Shown: positions 10,154 to 20,610 of the stretch, in pieces
How positions within the stretch are numbered: the stretch's first letter is position 1
Layout: every line of letters starts with the position of its first letter
Assembly (NCBI RefSeq): GCF_028583425.1
Contig: NC_072796.1
Location: 128,375,464 to 128,439,463 of the forward strand
Length of the DNA stretch: 64,000 nucleotides
Source of the DNA: Eublepharis macularius
Taxonomy: Eukaryota > Chordata > Lepidosauria > Squamata > Eublepharidae
Direction: 5' to 3'
Made by a program: the position numbers and the translations under genes
The notes under the pieces: model-generated
What the model was told of the DNA's origin: nothing
Database searches by the model: none
What the model saw: only the letters and a program-made list of their open reading frames with translations

Positions 10154-10864
10154 TTGATATCATCCCACACTCTGGAGGGATCTGAGTCCGATCCAAAACT
10201 GATCTCTGGGGCAAACCCGCACGTAAATCCAAGTGTCTGGCTCTTTCCCCTACTTTCAGATTCATTGCTGAACAGGAATCCCGGAAGAGACATAGCCGAG
10301 GAGGAGGAACAGCCATCTCCCTCCCACGGAGCCTCTGCCACTAGCCGGGTGTCTCTGACACCCCACGGAAAGCGTCTCATTCCTCTACATTTCAGAAAGA
10401 AGCACATGACGAATTTAAGTAGCAGATTACCATTTGCAAAAGGTCACATTTCTATTGAGTGGCTGCACTTGGGTACGCCAAGGCCACATCCCCTTCAGCC
10501 CTGCTGTTTGCTCCATGATCAATATTGCAGTCTAGACTCGAATGTCTTCAGAATCTTACTGCAGCTTAATTTCCCACAAGATCAGCTGGCCTGGCTGAAA
10601 ATGCTTATGATAGGCAGCCCCGAGAACGAGGAGCCGGAGTGGAGAATTCCTCTGCAGCAAACACACCGCCACGCAGCTCGCAGGGCGAGCTTTTTGACAC
10701 TTTGGGGGAGGAATTCATCTGTCAGGCTCATATTTTATCTGCCACATTTAAAGACCAAAAGAGAATCCATTGCACTACCCTCATGCCAAGCCTACAAGTC
10801 CTATAAAGAATCCCTGGTGATTATTATGTCTTCCAGGCTAAGTGTTGTCTCCTCCCCCTTTCCC
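10154..10864. other. Single-copy-looking segment without a recognised gene
   Basis: No repeat family is evident between about 10400 and 10840. A plus-strand open frame crosses it, but it begins inside a repeat and has no recognisable domain. Confidence 0.4.
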
Positions 10865-10872
10865 TCCAGAGG

Positions 10873-11409
10873 CAGGGACGGCACCAGGGTTTCTGGCGCC
10901 CAAGGCTGGGGCCAGCGTCAGATCCGTCGCTGCCTCTAGGCACACGCCTCGAGTGCATGCACGTGCCCCAGACTGCATGATGATGTTATTGCGTGTGACA
11001 TCATCACACAGCAAGCTGGCCCCATTGGTATGGCTGGGACAGTGCGCGGAGGCTGCCCGTGCTCCCAGTCAGGCACGGCGGGTGGCTGGGGAGGTGCACG
11101 TGCGTCCTCCCAGCCCTCCTGCTCTGTTGTTCCGCACGCTGCCCCGGATGCCTGCTGTGCCTGGACAGGGGAGGGTGCTGGTGGTGGCGGCAGCGTAGGG
11201 TGGGCGGGCTGGCAGGCTGCAGCATGGCAGGCGGCCGGGGCGGGGCACGTGCGGCTTCCCATCCCTCCTGCTCAACTGCCAGGACTGCCGCCACCAGCTC
11301 TGCAGCGCGTGGCATGCACCCCTGCCCCGGCGCCCCCTCTGGCTCTCCCTTCGGCACCTCAGCGCTTGAGGCGGGGGCTGGCCCTGCCTCAATGCGCGTG
11401 CTGGCCCTG
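10873..11409. mobile_element. hAT-like non-autonomous element (family F, copy 1)
   Basis: Starts CAGGGACGGCACC and ends in the complement of CAGGGCCAGCAC. A perfect 8-bp duplication, TCCAGAGG, flanks it at 10865-10872 and 11410-11417. It is very GC- and CpG-rich. It lies against the end of a family A element whose own terminus is CCAGAGGAGTTAGC, so it appears to have inserted there. The overlapping GC-rich open frames on both strands are not genes. Confidence 0.82.
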
Positions 11410-11537
11410 TCCAGAGGAGTTAGCTGTGTTAGTCTGAAGTTGCAAAATATTAAAGACTCCGGTAGCACCTTTAAGACTAACTAACTTTATTGTAGCATAA
11501 GCTTTCGAGAACCACAGCTCTCTTCGTCAGATGCACT
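11410..11537 (+). repeat. PLE-like element, family A, single arm (copy 2)
   Basis: One arm only: CCAGAGGAGTTAGCTGTG, then GGTAGCACCTTTAAGACTAA, then AGCTTTCGAGAACCACAGC, stopping after CAGATGCAC. The second arm is absent. Confidence 0.75.
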
Positions 11538-11740
11538 ATTTACCCTTCTCCCTGTTACTCCTCCTGTTACAGTGAAAGGGTGCAGGAGAGAATGCTTGCT
11601 TATTGGATAATAGCCGACGGGAGGTAAGACTCACTTTAAATGTTGTATAAAGCAGTGGAAATTGGGCATCACAGGGAAGCAGTAAAGACAGCTGTATGTA
11701 GGAAATGGCAGGTTCGTGCATGTATCCGCTGCATAGGGTT

Positions 11741-11948
11741 GCCATCCTCCAGGTGGTGGCTGGAGATCTCCTGGGATTACAACTGATCTCCAGGCCACAA
11801 TGATGGGTTCCCCTGGCGATAATGGTGGTTTTGGAGGGTGGACCTTATGGTATTATACCTTCATGAGGCCCTTCCCCTCCCCAAAACCCACCCTCTCGAG
11901 GCTCCACCCCCCAAATCTCCAGGAATTTCCCAACCTGGAGCTGGCAAC
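11741..11948 (+). repeat. Interspersed repeat, GGTTGCCA-terminus family (best copy)
   Basis: The left end GGGTTGCCATCCTCCAGG mirrors the right end CCTGGAGCTGGCAACC, and inverted similarity continues for about 40 bp. Centre blocks: TGGAGATCTCCTGGGATTAC, GGAGGGTGGACCTTATGG. Confidence 0.65.
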
Positions 11949-12079
11949 CTTATATTTGATCATTAAAGAGGGGGCTGTACGACTGCTTGAGGAGACAAAC
12001 TTCCCATTGAGCGTTGAGTCCACTTGCTCTACTCCACATCCTTCTCTTAGGGCCCTCGATGAGGATGTGGGGCATCATG

Positions 12080-13071
12080 TCTGACTGGAGGGAGGCGTCC
12101 AGCAGAGTGCCACAGGGCTCAGTTCTGGGCCCAGGGCTAATCAATATTTTTATAAATGATTTGGACAAAGGTGTGAATTTGCTAAATTCGCAGATGACAC
12201 CAAACAAGGTGGAGTAGCAAACACCCTTGAAGATAGGGAAAAAATTCAATGATATCTGAATACACTGGAAGAGTGGGCAGATTTGAGGAAGATGTGATTT
12301 AACATGGATAAGTGCCAGGTTCTCCACCTAGGTAACAAAAATGTAAAGCATGCATACTGGATGAGGGATACACTTCTGGACAGCAGTGTGTGTGAACAAG
12401 ATCTTGGGATATGGGTGGATGGGAAGCTAAATATTGAGCAAGTCAGTGTGATGCTGCAGCAAAAAAGGCGAACACAATCTTGGAGTGTATCAACAAAGGC
12501 ATAAAATCCAAATCACAGGATGTCCCACTATATACTGCTTTGGTCAGGCCCCACCTAGAGTATTGCGTGCAGTTCTGGAGTCCTCATTTCAAAAAAGGAT
12601 GTGGATAAATAAGAACAGGAGCAGAGGAGAGCAACCAGGATGATTGGATGCCTGGAGACCAAGCCCTACGAGGAAAGACTGAGAGATCTGGAAATGTTCC
12701 ATTTGGAGAAAAGGAGGTTGAAGGGGCCATAATTGCTCTCTTTAAATATTTAAAAGGCTGTCCCTTAAGGGGGGGAAGAGAGTTGCTCCTTTTGGCAGCA
12801 GAGGACAGGACTTGAAACAATGGGTTTAAACTCCAGGAGGGAAGGTACCAGCTGGACGTTAGGTAAAACTTCTTCAGATTAAGAGTAATTCAGCAGTGGA
12901 ATCAGCTGCCTAGGGATGTGGTGGGTCCCTCTTCATTGGCAGTCTTCAAGGAGAAATTGGATGAATACTTGTGTCAGGGATGCTTAAGGCTGTTCCTGTA
13001 TTGAGCAGGGGATTGGACTAGATGATCTGTAAGGTCCCTTCGAACTCTGTGATTCTATGATTCTATGAACA
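12080..13071 (+). pseudogene. CR1 LINE, 5'-truncated fragment
   Basis: The start encodes the reverse-transcriptase stretch [21 protein letters not shown], followed by the usual CR1 downstream coding text, now broken by frameshifts and stops (several short frames between 12300 and 12830). It runs through the CR1 3' untranslated region (GGGATTGGACTAGATGATC) to a terminus made of GATTCTATGATTCTATGA at about 13050-13071. The 5' portion is missing. It cannot encode a working protein. Confidence 0.9.
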
Positions 13072-13096
13072 GCTGCCTTACTCCTGGGGAAATTAG

Positions 13097-13256
13097 GGCT
13101 ACCAACATCTAGGTGGATCCTGAAGATCTGGAATTACAACGTCTCCTGACAACAGAGGTATACCCCACTGATGTCTCTTCCCTTCCCAAGCTTCACCTTC
13201 TCCAGGCTCCACTCCCCTAAACTTCTAGGGATTTCCCAACCTGCTGTTGGCAACCC
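13097..13256 (+). repeat. Interspersed repeat, GGTTGCCA-terminus family
   Basis: A diverged copy with GATCTGGAATTACAAC, CAGGCTCCACTCCCC and GGGATTTCCCAACCTG, ending TTGGCAACCC. Confidence 0.6.
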
Positions 13257-13978
13257 TATGGATAACTAAAGTCTCAAACAGGGTCTTGCATGTGCCTCAA
13301 GGACCAAATAGTTATTTTTGTGGCAGTTCCTATGAGTGCTGAAAACTTTCAGGCAGGCAGTTTCAGCGGGTGAGCAAACTGCATTCAACTTCCCTGATCA
13401 CACATGGCCTTCTTTGGACCGGTCCACCTTGGACATACCCTGGTGTGCATGACTACACAGCAATGTGGGGGAGAGGGGAGGTATGTGGGCTAGTCACAAC
13501 AGTGGAGGCTCACTTGTGGGGAGGGACGGAGGCTATGGGTGAGCCACGGCAGCTGTAGAGGAGTGGAAGACACAGAAGATTGCAGGTGAGCCCAAGCCTG
13601 TTTGTCAGGCAGCTCCTCGCGTGAAGTGTGGTACAGCTGGACTCAAGATGGGAGAAGTTGTGCTGCAAGGAGTGCCCCAGGGATCCAGCTTGGGCCCCTG
13701 TGGGTAGCCAACAGCCCATCAGGGTTTCAACTTCCTTTTTGCCAAGGGAAGAACGGTCCCCAAATGCTCCAGGAATCTCGCGAGAAACGAAAATTTATCA
13801 CTTGAAATTTCAGGAGAGTTTTCGGTTTGGGCAAGTCAGCAGGAGAGACGATGCTAGCAAGAGAGGGAGAGAAAGAGCGCCCCAGCTAGGTTGTGACTTC
13901 CGGTGGGGTTGGAGTGCTCTCTCCCTCCCCTCCCTTTCCTCCTTCACCACTCCTGCTACCTCTAAGGGGGGGGGAGTG
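13257..13978. other. No recognised feature
   Basis: No known family or coding domain was found. Open frames near 13600-14035 lack recognisable motifs and run into the next element. Confidence 0.4.
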
Positions 13979-13991
13979 TATTTTAATTTTG

Positions 13992-14380
13992 TATTGTCGA
14001 AGGCTTTCACGGATGGAGAACGATGGTTGTTGTAGATTTTCCAGGCTGTATAGCCGTGGTCTTGGCATTGTATTTCCTGGCGTTTCGCCAGCAGCTGTGA
14101 CTGGCATCTTCAGAGGTGTAGCACCAAAAGACAGAGATCTCTCAGTGTCACAGTGTGGAAAAGATGTTGGCAGGTAATTTATATTTTATATTTATATTTA
14201 TAAATTGATATTTATATTTATTAATTTCCTGCCAACATCTTTTCCACACTGTGACACTGAGAGATCTCTGTCTTTTGGTGCTACACCTCTGAAGATGCCA
14301 GTCACAGCTGCTGGCGAAACGTTAGGAACTACAATGCCAAGACCACGGCTACACAGCCTGGAAAATCTACAATGACCATC
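13992..14380. mobile_element. PLE-like palindromic element, family D (copy 2)
   Basis: Same architecture as 3414-3781: asymmetric ends (left TATTGTCGAAGGCTTTCACG, right ACAATGACCATC) around two inverted arms, with an AT-rich centre. A perfect 13-bp direct repeat, TATTTTAATTTTG, flanks it at 13979-13991 and 14381-14393. The right arm at 14289-14323 reads CTGAAGA, stem GCCAG/CTGGC, then GAAACGTT. The left arm carries the same motif on the minus strand (about 14079-14113). Confidence 0.75.
14289..14323 (+). ncRNA. Hammerhead-like motif in family D
   Basis: CTGAAGA (14289-14295), one extra base, stem strand GCCAG (14297-14301), loop, stem strand CTGGC (14311-14315), GAAAC (14316-14320), GTT. CUGANGA, a stem and GAAAC match the conserved order of a hammerhead core. 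Helix I and the extra base were not modelled, so activity is unknown. Confidence 0.4.
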
Positions 14381-14393
14381 TATTTTAATTTTG

Positions 14394-15500
14394 CTTTTTC
14401 TTAAGGGCATGATTTCCAGGTGCTGATATTTACAAACCCCAACCACGTCCCCCAAACAGATTTCTGGAACAGTATCAATGCTCGCCAAAGTTTGAGCTAA
14501 TAAAAATCTTGTCCTTCCCCAAATCCCAAACTGATATTAAAATGAAAATGTTCTAAGTGCGCACCCCTCATCTTCGACCTAGGAAATTGGCAAGTCCTAC
14601 TCTCCAATAACATGCTCAGCACAGTCAACTACAAACTGACTGGGTCTATGTATGCCCCACTTACGGATCTGCAGCATTCCACACTATGCATATGGAAACT
14701 GGCTTCCAAGTGCATAATGTTCTTTGCTGACTGCTGTTAGCAAGAGCAGGGTGAGCAGTTTTTTGAAATGTGCCTTGAAATCAATGGGGTAATGTCCAAA
14801 AAAGGGCCACAATCCAGAAGCTCTGAGGAGCCCTCGGTTACCATATGAGCTTCTTTCCCACTCTTGTATAAGGGGTGGAGAATGCGCAGGGTGTGGCATG
14901 TTTAGAATCTGGGTGTACGAGTGGTGTCTTCTTTGAACTTCCTGTACCCAAATGCTGTTTAAATTCATGGGAGTTATAACCCACATGTACCCGTTGAATG
15001 ACAGCAAAGGTCTTGTTCTTCCAAGTCCAACACATTAAGCCCAAGATTAGTTTAGAGTATTTATCTGTAGATATACATCTGATATTTGGAAGCATGCCTG
15101 TAAAACACAAAGGGGCCTTTGTCAAGAGGAAGGAACATTATCTCATTGGGCAACATTCTCATGGCATACATATCCTTCTGCTTCCCACATCCTTTGGTTT
15201 CTGCAAACAGCTCAGCTTTATCCATTCCAGAGAAATTCTTCTGAGGAAGAGTCATTGTGATTTTTTCCCTTTTTTAACAAACACAAATGCTAAACATTCG
15301 AGCCCCTTTCATTTGCAGCTGAAATGAATGTGTGACATAAACATTCTAAAGCCAATTTTCCTAACTAGGACTGAATTGACTTTTTGGGAGTTTGAAAATG
15401 TGCATTTGGAATGAGAGAATTTTTCTTCAAATGCATCTGTGCAACGACTCCTTTCCCATGAAGTTTTGATGGACCATCCAGTTACATAAATTTCACCCAA
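14394..15500. other. No recognised feature
   Basis: No known family was found. Short frames on both strands have no recognisable domain. Confidence 0.4.
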
Positions 15501-15728
<228 letters not shown>

Positions 15729-15730
15729 GT

Positions 15731-16266
15731 AAGGTAAAGGTAGTCCCCTGTGCAAGCACCGAGTCATTACTGACCCATGGGGGGACATTGCATGACAATG
15801 TTTTCTGGGCAGACTTTTTGTTATGGGGTGGTTTACCATTGCTTTCCCCAGTCATCTACACTTTACTCCCAGGAAACTGGGTGTTCATTTTACTGACCTT
15901 GGAAGGATGGAAGGCTGAATCAACCTTGAGCTGGCTACCTGAACCTGGCTTCCACCAGGATCGAACTCAGGGCCAAACTACAAGTGACGAATGACACAGG
16001 TTGGACACTTGTCAGCTTTCCTCAAGTTTTGATGGGAAATGTAGGCAGCTTGGTGGAATGTTGAACAAGTGACAGTTGAAAAGTCCATTGGACAGCAGTC
16101 GGAGAGCCAAGCTGCAAGACCAGGATGCCTACATTTCCCATCAAAACTTGAGGGAAGCTGACAAGTGTCCAACCTGTGTCAGGCATCACTTGTAGCTTGG
16201 CCCTTAAATCATGAGCAGAGCTTGGACTGCAGTACTGCAGCTTACCACTTTGTGCCATGGGGCTCC
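15731..16266 (-). repeat. tRNA-derived SINE with BovB-like tail, split by a MITE
   Basis: Read on the minus strand, the head (GTGGTAAGCTGCAGTACTGCAG, tRNA-like) is at 16206-16266 and the body and tail at 15731-15969. The tail CCATGGGTCAGTAATGACTC and the GGCAATGG-type block resemble the BovB LINE 3' end. A Harbinger-like MITE interrupts it at 15970-16203. Confidence 0.8.
15970..16203. mobile_element. PIF/Harbinger-like MITE nested in a SINE
   Basis: GGGCCAAACTACAAGTGACG and its complement bound a 234-bp foldback. The flanks are TCA (15967-15969) and TTA (16204-16206). Removing the element and one triplet restores the SINE text seen intact at 43767-44083. Its interior matches the copy at 35311-35544. 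Confidence 0.8.
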
Positions 16267-16271
16267 CAATG

Positions 16272-16620
16272 TCAATTATAGTCTTCCTTTCTCACTGAAA
16301 CTCAAGGCGGATTACATAGTGCAAGATTAATATAGTCAATATCAAGGAAATTTCAATAAACAATGCCGTAGCATAAATAAGTGCAAGTTGACAAAGACAT
16401 AACATTAGCAAAAATCTGATACAGAGCTGAAGAAATGCTGAAACAGAGATAAGCAATTCTAGGACTGACATTAGACAATATAGAACTATCCAGTAGGGTG
16501 ACATTTAAAGCAACAGGTAATACATAGGAGCACGTACTTAAAGCAACTGATAGTACATATGGCAACATAGCGGTGAAGTCTATGGTCCCTATAGTACAGC
16601 CCTCCTATCTGTATAAAAGG
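16272..16620 (-). repeat. LINE 3' end (CTCACTGAAACTCAAGG family)
   Basis: The complement reads like a LINE 3' end (CCGCCTTGAGTTTCAGTGAGAAAGG). The same terminus is at 21040-21270 and, in plus orientation, at about 44450-44515. No coding part is recognised. Confidence 0.5.
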
Positions 16621-16884
16621 CCCATTTAAATAATTCAGTTTTGTATTATTTGCAGAAGGCCAGGAGAACGGAGACTCTCCCGACGTCCTCAGGCAGGCGA
16701 TTCTGCTTCGACACCTGCCGGTTTGGCTCGTGTCCTGATTGCTGAACATGTGCAGGTAGCCAGTCATTCAGCGAGTTGTTTGCTCATGTCCAAATGAATT
16801 TGGGTGTATCACTGCTTCACATGGTCCACACCCCTAGGTCCGTGAACGATGGAAGTGTTGCCCCAGATCTGGAGAAATTGCAAG

Positions 16885-17026
16885 GGAAACAGAGAAGAGA
16901 GGAACAGATGAGTCAAGAGGAATAAGAACGCATGTTTAACAAACACAGTTACACAATGTGCAGCTGTCCTTGTTAACATTTGTACTGATTCGCCTTGGCT
17001 CATCCGTTCCTCTGTTCTCTGTTTCC
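16885..17026. repeat. Short inverted-repeat element
   Basis: The 33-bp arm at 16885-16917 recurs as a near-exact complement at 16994-17026, with three mismatches and a 76-bp spacer. I did not find a clear TSD. Confidence 0.6.
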
Positions 17027-17291
17027 AGAGGGGTAGCCCACATTAGTTGGTTGCAGAAAAAAGAAATAGGAGTTTAAACATTCAAGGGTCCAGATCTGGT
17101 ACAAACCAAGGTATCAGTTTTGTTCTTACATGCCAGTAATAGTGGTTCGGGATACACCTGTGGCTATTTGACATGCCGCTTACTCGTCAGTGTGGCACCA
17201 ACCTGCCTCTTGTTTCAGGAAAGCTGGCTCAATGTGGCTTGTAGTGAACTGGTGATTCCCACCTTGAAATAGCCATCACTAGAGGAATGAG

Positions 17292-17502
17292 ATCCAGAGG
17301 AGTTAGCCGATTTAGTCCGTAGTAGCAAAATAGTAAAAAGTCCAGTAGCACCTTTAAGACTAACCAACTTTACTGTAGCACAAGCTTTCGAGAACCACAG
17401 TTCTCTTCGTCAGATGCATCTGATGAAGAGAACTGTGGTTCTCGAAAGCTTATGCTACAGTAAAGTTGGTTAGTCTTAAAGGTGCTACTGGACTTTTTAC
17501 TA
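17292..17502. mobile_element. PLE-like palindromic element, family A (copy 3)
   Basis: Two inverted arms meet at CAGATGCATCTG (17411-17422). The left end is longer (ATCCAGAGGAGTTAGCCG...), the right end stops after GGTGCTACTGGACTTTTTAC. A perfect 12-bp direct repeat, TAGAGGAATGAG, flanks it at 17280-17291 and 17503-17514. Both arms carry the hammerhead-like motif. Confidence 0.8.
17420..17457 (+). ncRNA. Hammerhead-like motif in family A
   Basis: CTGATGA (17420-17426), an extra A, GAGAAC (17428-17433), loop TGTG, GTTCTC (17438-17443), GAAA (17444-17447), then AGC-TTAT-GCT, which can form a 3-bp helix followed by A. The minus strand of the other arm carries the same motif at 17376-17413 with CTGACGA. 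The extra A and the weak helix I argue against assuming activity. Confidence 0.4.
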
Positions 17503-17589
17503 TAGAGGAATGAGGTTGCTGTGAGACTCCCTGAGGGCCCTTCTATTTTATCCCCACAATAACCCTGTAAGGTGGGCTCTGCAGGACTG

Positions 17590-17870
17590 AGCTCCAATGG
17601 CACCTTAGGGCCAAGCTAGAAGCAACGAGTTACACTTGAATGGCAAGTGAACAGACTCACGTGCATTCCTCCCTGTTCATTTGCGCTCCACTTGCACTCC
17701 ACTCGATCACGTAGTGCAAGTGAACAGGGAGGAATGCACATGAGTCTGTTCACTTGCCATTCAAGTGTAACTTGTTGCTTCTTGCTTGGCCCTTAGAGAC
17801 CAAGAAGATTTTCGGGGTGTAAGATTTTAAGAGTCAGAGCGCCCTTCTTCAGACACCTCTACCTGTACAA
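17590..17870 (+). repeat. Family A-related arm split by a MITE
   Basis: CCAATGGCACCTTA before and TTAGAGACCAAGAAGATTTTC after the MITE join, after removing one TTA, into the same text as the copy at 18055-18085 (GTGGCACCTTAGAGACC). Confidence 0.7.
17608..17792. mobile_element. PIF/Harbinger-like MITE with exact TTA duplication
   Basis: 185 bp, GGGCCAAGCTAG...CTTGCTTGGCCC, with TTA at 17605-17607 and 17793-17795. The uninterrupted target is represented at 18055-18085, so the insertion point and the 3-bp TSD can be read directly. Confidence 0.88.
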
Positions 17871-17931
17871 TTTTTTTTGTAAGGTTGATAGATTTCCATG
17901 CGGCTGAATGTGATACTTTTACAGTGAAATC

Positions 17932-18009
17932 CTAAGCAGAGTTATTCCAGTCTAAGCCCATTGATTCCAATCAGTTTAGATTGGTTTAACTCTGTTTAGG
18001 ATTTCACTG
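17932..18009. repeat. Small palindromic element (AATCCTAAGCAGAG family)
   Basis: CAGTGAAATCCTAAGCAGAG at the left and its near complement at the right give a 78-bp hairpin. Confidence 0.75.
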
Positions 18010-18012
18010 TTA

Positions 18013-18131
18013 GGCGGGTAGCCGTGTTGGTCTGCAGTAGAAAAGCAGAATGGGAGTCTAGTGGCACCTTAGAGACCGGCAAGATTTTCAAGGTGTAAGC
18101 TTTCAAGACTCAGAGGTTCCTTTTTCAGAAA
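18013..18131 (+). repeat. PLE-like element, family A-related single arm
   Basis: GTAGCCGTGTTGGTCTGCAG, GTCTAGTGGCACCTTAGAG and GTGTAAGCTTTCAAGACTC follow the family A order with diverged sequence. Confidence 0.65.
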
Positions 18132-18973
18132 TTTAACTCTGTTGGGGCAGGGGCCAAGTTTTGTTCTGGTGCTCCCCCCCCCCCAGTTGTGTTGTATAAC
18201 ACAGTACAATCTACATTTATGGTAATACCAACAATTTTTGAAAAGAAGAATAGCAGTCTAGATTACCCAATGGATTTGAAAAATAAAAATCAGCATAATG
18301 AATATAGGAAGTCAACCACTTACCTCTGTGAATGTAACACTTCATCACCTTTTATAAAAAAGGAATATACACTGTTATTTTCTTAATGGGGGCTATCTTT
18401 CCAGAGGCAGGGATTGCTTTCTTGTTTTTAGAGAAAGAGCTTACAAAGGGCAAACTGGAGAGACAATTTACTGCTGCAGTGTCACCACTTTTCCATGAAG
18501 GTTTACACAAGTACAAGCACACACACACACACACAATGCTCTTGGTATTATGGATCTATAATATGTAAATGTGAAGCATCATTAATATGCATTTGCTGCA
18601 GATACTCATTTTAATGTGTGTGTGTTGGGGGTGGGGAGAATGGTAGAGGAATGCAGATGAACGGCAAGACAGTCGAGTCAGCAAAATTTTAATGGACCTT
18701 TCCCAGCCCTTTTTCAAAGAGGTTTTCCCCCTTTGTATCCTTCATGGCACCCTTTTCATGTTGTTCTTGCTCATCTTCTTGGTCGCAAACATGCTTGGAC
18801 ACCATTTTTAAAAAGCCCAAATTATAAGCAGTGTAATTTCTGCCTTTGGTGGAATAAGTTTGAGCCAGAAAGATGGGCAGGAGAGAGCGTACTTCCAATT
18901 TTGCACAAGAGAATGCAAGGATTTTCTTCGGTTTTGGAACCATTTGCTCCCCCCCTCTCTCTTTCTCTCTCTA
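18132..18973. other. No gene; short (CA)n tract
   Basis: A CA repeat lies near 18513-18534. No coding or known repeat family seen otherwise. Confidence 0.45.
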
Positions 18974-19215
18974 GTAATAATAATAATAACATTCAATTCA
19001 GGACAACTTTAACGCCCACTCAGTGCAGTTTACAAAGTGTGTTATTGTTATCCTCACGACAATTACCCCGTGAGGTGGGTGGGGCTGAGAGAGCTTCGAG
19101 AGAGCTGTGACTGACCTAAGGTCACCCAGCTGGCTTCAAGCAGAGGAATGAGGACTCAAACCCGGCTCTCCAGGTTAAAATCCTGCTGCTCTTAACCACT
19201 ACACCAAACTGTCCT
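18974..19215 (-). repeat. tRNA-derived SINE with L2-like 3' end (type B)
   Basis: Minus-strand copy: (TAA)n-type tail, GGACAACTTTAACGCCCACTC, GTGAGGTGGGTGGGGCTGAGAG, ending at the head complement AACCACTACACCAAACTG. Confidence 0.85.
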
Positions 19216-19289
19216 CCACTATTAGAATTTGGGGGTATCTAATAAAATGATGAGCAATAGAGGGCAGACAAAAGGAAATACTTCTTTAT

Positions 19290-19445
19290 TCTGTGGAGCT
19301 ATCCTCACAAAAACATCTGTGCAATAGGTTAGGTTGAGAGTATATGACTGTCCCAAGGTAATCCATCAAGCTTCTATGGCAGGGTGGGAATTTAAAGCTG
19401 GGTCTTCCAATGCATTGTCAGAACTCTAACCACTGCACAACACTG
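19290..19445 (-). repeat. Sauria-type SINE (diverged)
   Basis: The complement contains AGAGTTCTGACAATGC, TATACTCTCAACCTAACC and TTTGTGAGGATAGC in Sauria SINE order. Confidence 0.6.
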
Positions 19446-20221
19446 TTACATTCTTGTTCTTCACTAGTCATTTATGCACTGTGTAAAGAAATACTTCATT
19501 TTAATTGGTCCCAAATCCACTGCTCAGATCTGACTATAACCACCTTTTACCTCTGACCACCATTGGAGCAAGTTGTCAGCCTTGGAGCTGTCCTTGGTCC
19601 TGAATCCAAATCCTGTTACCTGCTCCTCTCTACTTTTGCTACCATATGGTAGGTCTGGCCCTCAGGAGGTTTATGGTAGTTCCCAGACCCCTATCCATTA
19701 AGATGTTAGGACATAAGAACTCTCTCACATATGACCACCATTAACACCAGCATGGCCAGCAACCAATTTTTAACGTCCATATTATGAACTGATCAGGAAC
19801 GTCACAGCCCCCAAAGACTAGCTCCACCCGGTGTTCCACCAAAACCAGGACCCAGACAAAATTTATCTCTGTGTTACAAAAGCCATATTAAAAAATATAA
19901 ACATTGAGGCTCTGAAGATATTGAACTCTGTGTCTGACTTGACACATAAAGATATATACAGAATAAATGCCACATTTTGTAAAATTTGCAGTTCCGTAGG
20001 AACTATTAATCTTTGCCATTTCCTGTAGATGATCTACTTTGGTCTTTACTCAGATTCTTAAGGAATTCTGCATCAATATTATTATTTTTTCTCAACTCAT
20101 TTCCCTCCAAGAAAAACAACTTATATCGACTCTCTCACACACACACACTCACATTTTCCTCCTGCTTTTCCTCCAAGGAGCTCAAGATCTGGCCCAAAGT
20201 CACCTAGTGATCTTCGCAGCA
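19446..20221. other. No recognised feature
   Basis: No coding domain, RNA gene or clear repeat family was found. Confidence 0.4.
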
Positions 20222-20610
20222 GAGTGAGGGCAATGGGCTCTCCATCTTTGGAGGCTTTTAAGCAGAGGATAGATGGCCATCTGACAGCAATGCTGATTCT
20301 TTGAACCTAGGCAGATCATGGAGGGCAGGAAGGGTTACGTCAGTGCTTAGTTCTTGTGGCCCCTTCTTACATTCCCAGGGTAAGGCCGGTTTCCTCCTTG
20401 GGGTCAGGTAGCAATTTTCCCTAGGCCAGTTTAGCCAGGGATCCTGATGGTGTTTTGCCATCTTCTGGGCATGGAGCAGGGGGTCACTGGGTGTGTGTGG
20501 GGGGGGAGGGGGAAGATGGTTGTGAATTTTCTCCACTGTGCAGGGGTTTGGACTAGATGACGTCGGAGGTCCCTTCCAACCCTATGATTCTAGGATTCTA
20601 TGAACAGAGG
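20222..20610 (+). repeat. CR1 LINE 3' untranslated fragment
   Basis: Contains CR1 landmarks in order: TCTTTGGAGGCTTTTAAGCAG, GGATAGATGGCCATCTGAC, GGTTTGGACTAGATGAC, CCCTTCCAACCCTATGATTC and terminal ATTCTATGA. Confidence 0.9.

Noticed and set aside
10022..10939. 305-codon plus-strand open frame
   Set aside because: It starts inside an interspersed repeat, ends inside a GC-rich hAT-like element, has overlapping open frames on the other strand and shows no domain.
10842..11484. Cluster of 100-150-codon frames on both strands
   Set aside because: They lie within the GC-rich hAT-like element. Low stop frequency follows from base composition.
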